Shown: positions 59,041-64,000 of the stretch, one piece after another | Position numbering within the stretch: the stretch's first letter is position 1 | Layout: the number at the start of each line of letters is the position of its first letter | Assembly (NCBI RefSeq): GCF_000484535.1 | Contig: NC_022600.1 | Span: 744,001-808,000, forward strand | Direction of reading: 5' to 3' | DNA from: Gloeobacter kilaueensis JS1 | GTDB taxonomy: Bacteria; Cyanobacteriota; Cyanobacteriia; Gloeobacterales; Gloeobacteraceae | DNA: 64,000 bases | Notes under the pieces: model-generated | Seen by the model: only the letters and a program-made list of their open reading frames with translations | Databases searched by the model: none | What the model was told of the DNA's origin: nothing | Translations under genes and position numbers: made by a program

Positions 59041-59127
59041 GTGCTTCTCCGGTTTTGCCTTGACGCAAGGATCGGCACTCTTTATGATCAGTAGTTGCAC
59101 ATCCGCTGTCTGGGCGGGTGCGGCGAT

Positions 59128-59203
59128 GCGTGGTTAGTTCAGTTGGTAGAACGCAGGTCTCCAAAACCTGATGTCGAGGGTTCGAGTCCTTCACCACGCG
59201 CCA
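59128..59203 (+). tRNA. trnW: tRNA-Trp (CCA anticodon)
   Basis: Cloverleaf of 76 nt. Acceptor arms GCGTGGT / ACCACGC, anticodon stem CAGGT / ACCTG with loop CTCCAAA giving anticodon CCA at 59161-59163. T loop TTCGAGT; D arm around TTCAGTTGGTAGA. The 3' CCA is encoded. Lies between rplS and secE as in other cyanobacteria. Confidence 0.96.
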
Positions 59204-59208
59204 CTTTT

Positions 59209-59439
59209 ATGTCGGAGTACCCGTCAGTGACTACCGAGCCGAGATCTACTCCCGCCGCGAAATTTAATCCCCGGCAATTTCTCGCCGAGGTGCGGGGCGA
59301 ACTCGACAAGGTGGTCTGGCCGGATCGCAAACAGGTGATCGCCCAGTCGGCCTCCGTTCTGCTCATCGTCGTGGCGATGGCGAGCTTTATTTACCTGCTG
59401 GACGAATTGTTGAGATGGTTATCGGGGCTGATCTTCTGA
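59209..59439 (+). CDS. secE: SecE translocase subunit
   Basis: 76 residues from ATG 59209, 5 bp after the tRNA end. A short Sec E-type helix FLAEVRGELDKVVWPDRKQV (the conserved hinge) is followed by one membrane span. The nusG start overlaps its stop by one base. Confidence 0.92.
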   Translation: MSEYPSVTTEPRSTPAAKFNPRQFLAEVRGELDKVVWPDRKQVIAQSASVLLIVVAMASFIYLLDELLRWLSGLIF

Positions 59440-60032
59440 TGGAAACCGCCAAAAAGCCTGAGCAGATTGAACCGCACTGGTACTTTGTCCAGGTTGCCTC
59501 CGGCTGCGAAAAAAAAGTAAAAGCAAATCTTGAGCAGCGCATTCAGACCCTCGAGATGAACGACCGCATCCTCAAAGTCGAGATTCCCGAGCGCCAGGCG
59601 ATCCGCATCCGGCAGGAAGGCTCCCGCGCCTCCAGCGCTGAGAAGATTTTTCCGGGCTACGTGCTCATCCAGATGGTGATGGACGACGAATCGTGGCAGG
59701 TGGTCAAAAACACCCCCAACGTGATCAACTTCGTCGGCACCGAGGAGCGCCGCCGCTACGGTCGGGGCCGTGGTCACGTCACCCCGCGTCCGCTGGGTTC
59801 AGCCGAGGTCAACCGCATCTTCCGGGCTGCCGAGCAGGAGGAGCCGGTGATCAAGGTCGATCTCGAACCGGGCCACAAGATCGAAGTCACCGCCGGTCCT
59901 TTTCAGGACTTCAACGGCGAGGTGGTCGAGGTCAACCCCGAGCGCGGCACCCTCAAGGCACTCATCTCGATCTTTGGCCGCGACACGCCGGTCGAACTGG
60001 GCTTCAGCCAGGTCCGCAGACTCGACGAATAG
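59439..60032 (+). CDS. nusG: Transcription antitermination factor NusG
   Basis: 197 residues from ATG 59439. NGN domain with HWYFVQVASGCEKKVKANLE and AEKIFPGYVLIQMVM, and C-terminal KOW domain (VDLEPGHKIEVTAGPFQDFNG). Binds RNAP and links it to ribosomes/Rho. Confidence 0.96.
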   Translation: METAKKPEQIEPHWYFVQVASGCEKKVKANLEQRIQTLEMNDRILKVEIPERQAIRIRQEGSRASSAEKIFPGYVLIQMVMDDESWQVVKNTPNVINFVGTEERRRYGRGRGHVTPRPLGSAEVNRIFRAAEQEEPVIKVDLEPGHKIEVTAGPFQDFNGEVVEVNPERGTLKALISIFGRDTPVELGFSQVRRLDE

Positions 60033-60044
60033 GAGAATTTTTCG

Positions 60045-60377
60045 ATGACGGTCCTGGTGATCATTTTGCGGATAGTCTGGTCGCTGCTGGCGGTGGGGAT
60101 CATCGTCACCGTGCTGCTGCACGCTGCCAAGGGCGACGGCATCGCAGCCATCGGCGGCAGTGCCCAGATGTTTGCCAGTCAAAAGACCGCCGAGAGCAAC
60201 CTCGATCGGGTGACCTGGGCAATCACCGCCGGGTTTGTTGCCCTGACAGTCGTGCTCAGCGCCGGCTGGCTCGATCGATCGACAGCCACCCGCGTTCCTG
60301 CCGGAGGGCCGACTCAGAGTGCTCCCCTCGCGCCCACAGTGCCAGGAGCGCCACCCCCTCAGCCTCCAAAAAAGTAG
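60045..60377 (+). CDS. secG: SecG-family translocase subunit
   Basis: 110 residues, two membrane spans (VLVIILRIVWSLLAVGIIVTVLL and ITAGFVALTVVLSAG) with the HAAKGDGIAAIGGSAQMF loop of SecG. A Pro/Thr-rich C-terminus follows. 12 bp after nusG, giving a secE-nusG-secG cluster; rplK/rplA are not here. Confidence 0.85.
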   Translation: MTVLVIILRIVWSLLAVGIIVTVLLHAAKGDGIAAIGGSAQMFASQKTAESNLDRVTWAITAGFVALTVVLSAGWLDRSTATRVPAGGPTQSAPLAPTVPGAPPPQPPKK

Positions 60378-60399
60378 GGATGCGCACAGGACGCACCCC
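60371..60399 (-). terminator. Terminator hairpin between secG and hup
   Basis: On the minus strand GGGGTGCG / CGCATCCC with loop TCCTGTG (60377-60399), then TACTTTTTT. A plausible intrinsic terminator for hup. It overlaps the last codons of secG. Confidence 0.6.
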
Positions 60400-60420
60400 C
60401 CTTCTCAAAAACAAAAATTT

Positions 60421-60705
60421 CTACTTGTTGTTGCTTAATACGGCTTCTTTGAAGGTCTTGCCCGCACTGAAGGCCGGGGCCACCGTCGCCGGAATGATCA
60501 TCTTTTCGTTGGTCTTGGGATTGCGCCCTTCCCGTTCGGCCCGCTTGCGCGCTTCGAAGGTGCCAAAGCCTACCAGCGTCACTTTTTCGCCGCTTGCGAC
60601 AGTTTCTTGAATCTCGTCGAAGACGGCACTGATCACAGCGTCCGCCTCCTTGAGGGTGATTTTGGTCTTTTCGGCCACGGCCTTCACCAGTTCGCCTTTG
60701 TTCAT
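60421..60705 (-). CDS. hup: HU family DNA-binding protein
   Basis: 94 residues; MNKGELVKAVAEKTKITLKEA and VTLVGFGTFEARKRAEREGR NPKT with the HU/IHF arm. Nucleoid protein. Convergent with secG. Confidence 0.96.
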   Translation of the reverse strand: MNKGELVKAVAEKTKITLKEADAVISAVFDEIQETVASGEKVTLVGFGTFEARKRAEREGRNPKTNEKMIIPATVAPAFSAGKTFKEAVLSNNK

Positions 60706-60860
60706 GTAGTCGACTTCTCCTCAGATCGCTCTTGGACCATTAAAGCACGAAAGCCTTGAGTAGAGCCGATTTGAGCGCTTCCTCCCTCAATATTTAGCAA
60801 CAACAGGCCCATTTTCCCTGTTAGTGTAAGCCTGGGAAGTTCACCATCGGGTCTGCTGGG

Positions 60861-61715
60861 ATGCCAATTACATTGCTCGTTCTCGACCTCGACGGCACGA
60901 TTATCGGCAACCGGCCAGAGGTGCGCCAGGCGGTGCTCACAGCGATCCAGGCGGCCCGCCGCCAGGGGGTGAAGGTGGCGATTGCTACCGGCAGGATGTA
61001 TCGCGCTGCGCTGCCCTTCTACCGGATGGTCGGCTCGGAGCTGCCGCTCATCTGCTATCAGGGCGCACTGATTAAAGATCCAGCAGATGGGCGAGTATTG
61101 CTCCACAGACCGGTTCCGATCGAGCGGACCTTTGAGGTGCTCGATTTTTTGGAGGGCGAGGGGCTGGCGGTCCATCTTTACCTCAACGACACCCTCTACG
61201 TAAACGAGATCACGCCTGCAATTCGCCGCTACGGCGAGCGCACCGGGGTCGAACCGGTGCCGGTAGGCGACCTGCGCCGGGTGCTCACCGCTGAGCCGAC
61301 GAAGATCTTGGGCCACACCGACAGCGAACAGACGACCGACGCGCTGCTCAAAAGGCTCGGCGAACGCTACAGTCGAGATGTCCTCTATCTCACCAAGTCC
61401 GATCCAACCTTCGTCGAGGTGACCCATCCCGAGGCCGATAAGGGGCTGGCAGTGCGTTTTCTGGCCGAGCAGCACCTGCAGATTTCCCCAGAGCAGGTGA
61501 TGACAGTAGGTGACCAGCTCAACGATCTTGAGATGATTCGCTACGCCGCCGTGGGGGTGGCTATGGGCAGGGCTCCCGCCGCTGTTCAGGCCGAGGCGGT
61601 CTGGGTTGCTCCCGACGTCGAAGCGGACGGTGTGGCCCAGGCGATCGAAAAGTTTATACTCCTGCCCGACCCTCTCCCATGCACGCCCACTTCCGCCATT
61701 ACCCCTGCCTGCTGA
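60861..61715 (+). CDS. HAD superfamily (Cof-type) hydrolase
   Basis: Protein of 284 residues. Motif I LDLDGTIIGNRP, motif II-like ATGRM, Lys region, and motif IV GDQLNDLEMIRYAAVGVAMG. Cof-type phosphatases act on sugar phosphates or similar small molecules. Its stop overlaps the start of the next gene by 37 bp. Confidence 0.88.
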   Translation: MPITLLVLDLDGTIIGNRPEVRQAVLTAIQAARRQGVKVAIATGRMYRAALPFYRMVGSELPLICYQGALIKDPADGRVLLHRPVPIERTFEVLDFLEGEGLAVHLYLNDTLYVNEITPAIRRYGERTGVEPVPVGDLRRVLTAEPTKILGHTDSEQTTDALLKRLGERYSRDVLYLTKSDPTFVEVTHPEADKGLAVRFLAEQHLQISPEQVMTVGDQLNDLEMIRYAAVGVAMGRAPAAVQAEAVWVAPDVEADGVAQAIEKFILLPDPLPCTPTSAITPAC

Positions 61716-62644
61716 TTGCCCTGCTTGCCCTTGCTGCCCCCGGCCCCTGCCAGACCACCCTCAATATCAGCGACGTCACCAGCGATTACAGCGGTCCAGC
61801 GCCCATCAATCTCTCTGCCCTGCGCACCCTACCCGGCGACGCGCGCGCCCTGCCGCTCCGGTTGCCCTTTCGCTACGGAAGCTGCTATCGCGTGAGCCAG
61901 GGCAACAACGGCGGCTACAGCCACCACGAGCGCTCCAACCGCTACGCCTGGGATTTTGCGATGCCCGTAGACACCCCCGTCACCGCCGCCGCCGCCGGTC
62001 GGGTGGTGCCGGTACCAAAAGTCGAGGAGGGCATCGGCAAAAGCGTCGTTCTCGATCACGGCCACGGCTACTACACGCTCTACGCCCACCTCAGCCGGCT
62101 CCAGGTGTCTCCCGGCCAGCGGGTACAGGCCGGTCAGCTCATCGCCTTGAGCGGGCGGGATGTGGGTGTCGCCCCCCACCTGCACTTTATGGCCGCGACG
62201 CTGTTGCCGGTGCTGACTGCCCTGCCGGCCCGGCTGACGGACAGCGGCAGCCCCGACGGTGTTCCAAAGGAGAACCAGCAGGTCTGCGCCCGGACCGCCA
62301 GAAGCAACGGTGCCTTCTTCGACACGCCCATCAGCGCCGATGCCTTCGCTGCCCAGGGTATTCTGCTCACCAAGGCTCCGCCGGCCCACGCCCTGGTGAT
62401 GAATCGGGCCTACGTCGTCGAAGGGGTGACAGCCAAACCCTTCGGTGCCGTCTTCTACCAGGTGCGCTCCCAAAAAGGTTTGATCTACACCAACAACTCG
62501 ATCTTCAGCGACGAGCGGGGCCACTTTCGGCTGGTGGTCGAATCGCCCCTGGGCCGCCCCGGTGAGCAGGTGCAGCAGCTCATCTTCAGCCACCTGAGCG
62601 AGCAGGGAACAGCGGTCTCGACGGTGGTGCTGGTCAACCGCTAA
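61679..62644 (+). CDS. M23 family metallopeptidase, exported
   Basis: Protein of 321 residues. Signal peptide, then a lysostaphin-type domain with HERSNRYAWDFAMPVDTPVT (metal His/Asp) near residue 83, HLHFM near 165, and a long C-terminal beta-rich part. Cuts peptidoglycan or activates it. Convergent with the 62641 gene by 4 bp. Confidence 0.85.
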   Translation: MHAHFRHYPCLLIALLALAAPGPCQTTLNISDVTSDYSGPAPINLSALRTLPGDARALPLRLPFRYGSCYRVSQGNNGGYSHHERSNRYAWDFAMPVDTPVTAAAAGRVVPVPKVEEGIGKSVVLDHGHGYYTLYAHLSRLQVSPGQRVQAGQLIALSGRDVGVAPHLHFMAATLLPVLTALPARLTDSGSPDGVPKENQQVCARTARSNGAFFDTPISADAFAAQGILLTKAPPAHALVMNRAYVVEGVTAKPFGAVFYQVRSQKGLIYTNNSIFSDERGHFRLVVESPLGRPGEQVQQLIFSHLSEQGTAVSTVVLVNR

Positions 62645-62949
62645 TCGGCGCTGCCCGATTGGATGAGCCGGCCAATCAGGGTGCGCAACTGGGTGCGGGG
62701 CAGGTGGGGCCAGTTGCCCTGCTGCTCCATCTGCATCAGCAGATCGAACAGTTCCTGGCGGTTGGTGGGCAGCGCCTCCATGTAGTAGTTGTCCCGCAGC
62801 CACAGGTGCAGATTTTCAAGAAAGCGCAGCATCTTTAACAGTTCGATGGCATCGCCGGTCCGTTTGTCGGCGGCATCGACCAGGGCGTCCAGGATCGGTT
62901 GGAGGTCGTTTGGGATGGGATCAGCAAAAGCCGGGCGTGCGCTGGACAT
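62641..62949 (-). CDS. Conserved hypothetical helical protein
   Basis: Protein of 102 residues from ATG 62949, with several helices (DLQPILDALVDAADKRTGDA and LRFLENLHLWLRDNYYMEAL). No motif recognised. Overlaps the 5' region of the next divergent gene only slightly. Confidence 0.65.
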   Translation of the reverse strand: MSSARPAFADPIPNDLQPILDALVDAADKRTGDAIELLKMLRFLENLHLWLRDNYYMEALPTNRQELFDLLMQMEQQGNWPHLPRTQLRTLIGRLIQSGSAD

Positions 62950-63026
62950 GGTGGCCAACAATTGGATATCCGCCGTTATTATGGCCTGGGAAGGCTATTT
63001 CTTTGCATCCCGTCCGGACTGCACCT

Positions 63027-63881
63027 GTGGAACCAACACCTGAGTACCTGCTTGAGATAGCCCGTCAGACTGCCTGGGGAGCGGCGGATATCGTTCTTGA
63101 TTATTACAAGCAGCCCATCGCCATCGAAGAAAAGCTCGATGGCCCGGTCACGACCGCCGATATTGCCGCCGATCGCTTTATTCTCGAACAGTTGCGCTCG
63201 GAGTTCGGCACCCGACAGTTTGCTTATCTGAGCGAAGAGACGATAGGTGGCGGCGAGCGCTTCGACCGGCCTCTTGTCTGGGTCATCGATCCGATCGACG
63301 GCACGCGGGACTTTATCGACGGCACGGGCGAATTTGCCGTTCACATCGCCCTGGTGGAGGAGGGCCGCCCGATTCTGGGGGCGGTGGCCTGGCCGGTGCG
63401 CGAGTGCGTTTACTTTGCCCGCAAAGGGGGCGGAGCCTTCGTCGAGGACCGGGCGGGCAGGCGCGAACGCATCCGGGTCAGTGAAGTGACTGTGCCCAAA
63501 GAGTGCCGGATTATCGTGAGCCGCGCCCACCGCGACTGGCGGCTGGACGCACTCTTAGCCAGGCTTCCTAAAAAAGAACAGATTATCCACGGCGGGCTGG
63601 GCTGTAAGCTCTGCTCGATCGCCGCCGGAGAAGCAGAAGTCTACATTGGTCTATCGGGCAAGACCGCTCCGCGCGACTGGGATCTGGCCGCTCCGCAGCT
63701 GGTGCTCGAAGAGGCGGGCGGCACCGTCAGCCGCTTCGACAGCGAGCCGCTTATTTATAATCGGGCCGACATGCGCCTGTGGGGAGGGCTCATCGCCTCC
63801 AACGGCCTCACCCACGCCCGCTGGTGCGCCCAATTGCCGGGGCTGCTCGAACAGGTTGAACAGGCCGGACCGAATCTATAG
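63027..63881 (+). CDS. Inositol monophosphatase / CysQ-family phosphatase
   Basis: Protein of 284 residues from the GTG at 63027. Motif A WVIDPIDGTRDFIDGTG (near 90) and motif B PRDWDLAAPQLVLEEAGG (near 230) form the lithium-sensitive metal site, with SEETIGGG before them. Acts on inositol phosphates, PAP or similar. An earlier TTG (63003) is possible. Confidence 0.85.
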   Translation: MEPTPEYLLEIARQTAWGAADIVLDYYKQPIAIEEKLDGPVTTADIAADRFILEQLRSEFGTRQFAYLSEETIGGGERFDRPLVWVIDPIDGTRDFIDGTGEFAVHIALVEEGRPILGAVAWPVRECVYFARKGGGAFVEDRAGRRERIRVSEVTVPKECRIIVSRAHRDWRLDALLARLPKKEQIIHGGLGCKLCSIAAGEAEVYIGLSGKTAPRDWDLAAPQLVLEEAGGTVSRFDSEPLIYNRADMRLWGGLIASNGLTHARWCAQLPGLLEQVEQAGPNL

Positions 63882-64000
63882 CTTTTGAATGCGCGCCAGC
63901 AGGGCACTGGTAGACGTTTGCCAGCGAAAGGGAATCAACACGATCTTGCCGCCGCCCGCCGCCACCGCCTGGGCCTCGGGCAGATCTCTAGTCGCGTAGT
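63876..64000 (-). CDS. C-terminal end of HldE/RfaE2-type nucleotidyltransferase (partial)
   Basis: The last 40 or so codons, cut by the window edge: LPEAQAVAAGGGKIVLIPF then RWQTSTSALLARIQKL, stop at 63876-63878. Resembles the C-terminus of ADP-heptose synthase / RfaE2. Overlaps the preceding convergent gene by a few bases. Name is tentative. Confidence 0.5.
   Translation of the reverse strand, partial: YATRDLPEAQAVAAGGGKIVLIPFRWQTSTSALLARIQKL

Overview
The window is most likely chromosomal DNA of a GC-rich cyanobacterium. Cyanobacterial signs seen directly are a complete psbA (photosystem II D1), an acyl-ACP reductase/aldehyde-deformylating oxygenase alkane pair, a DUF1825 gene, a Zur-type Fur protein, long-form HPF, the rplS / tRNA-Trp / secE / nusG block and a large NB-ARC/WD40 protein. 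High GC, an ETF/ETF-QO cluster and the gene content as a whole fit Gloeobacter (the thylakoid-less lineage). That genus call is an inference from memory, not a database match.

Layout. 1-5.8 kb: drmA (cut by the left edge), drmB and drmC, the core of a DISARM anti-phage system, translationally coupled. 5.8-9.9 kb: Rieske oxygenase, small membrane protein, GNAT acetyltransferase, glmS. 10.0-11.2 kb: an AT-rich patch with a frameshifted unknown gene and a small ORF. 11.4-17 kb: exported proteins (VCBS/FG-GAP, multicopper oxidase, dockerin-like), a VOC protein, a rhodanese and a ClpS-type adaptor. 17-20.6 kb: ETF-quinone oxidoreductase, etfA and etfB in one tight operon. 20.7-27.3 kb: DUF883-like protein, tldD, HhH protein, TM2 protein, pnp. 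27.3-31.7 kb: phytol/polyprenol kinase, the ado-aar operon, psbA, an exported protein. 31.7-38.5 kb: FGGY kinase; DUF1825-zur-phr operon; CNNM/CBS transporter; hpf; yqeK-rsfS.

38.7-43.6 kb holds one NB-ARC/WD40 gene of about 1,223 codons cut in two by a 1,257-bp IS3-family element. Both inverted ends, a 4-bp target duplication (GTCG) and the A7 frameshift site are visible, and removing the element plus one duplication restores the frame exactly. 43.9-54.5 kb: NmrA-like protein, cupin, metF, two M23-peptidase/PfkB genes, rpmF, thioredoxin-like protein, fur, a GH3 enzyme, and a TetR/DUF6010 pair with a perfect 24-bp palindromic operator. 54.6-64 kb: fumC, rpmA/rplU, FIST protein, pyrR, rplS, tRNA-Trp, secE-nusG-secG, hup, HAD phosphatase, M23 peptidase, inositol-monophosphatase family protein, and the 3' end of a probable HldE/RfaE2-type gene at the right edge.

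Functional links: DISARM is a phage barrier whose methyltransferase and class-specific gene must lie left of the window if present. The ETF proteins would carry electrons from flavin dehydrogenases to quinone. ado-aar converts fatty acyl-ACP to alkanes. Most of the rest is housekeeping (translation, secretion, RNA decay, cell wall, metal regulation).
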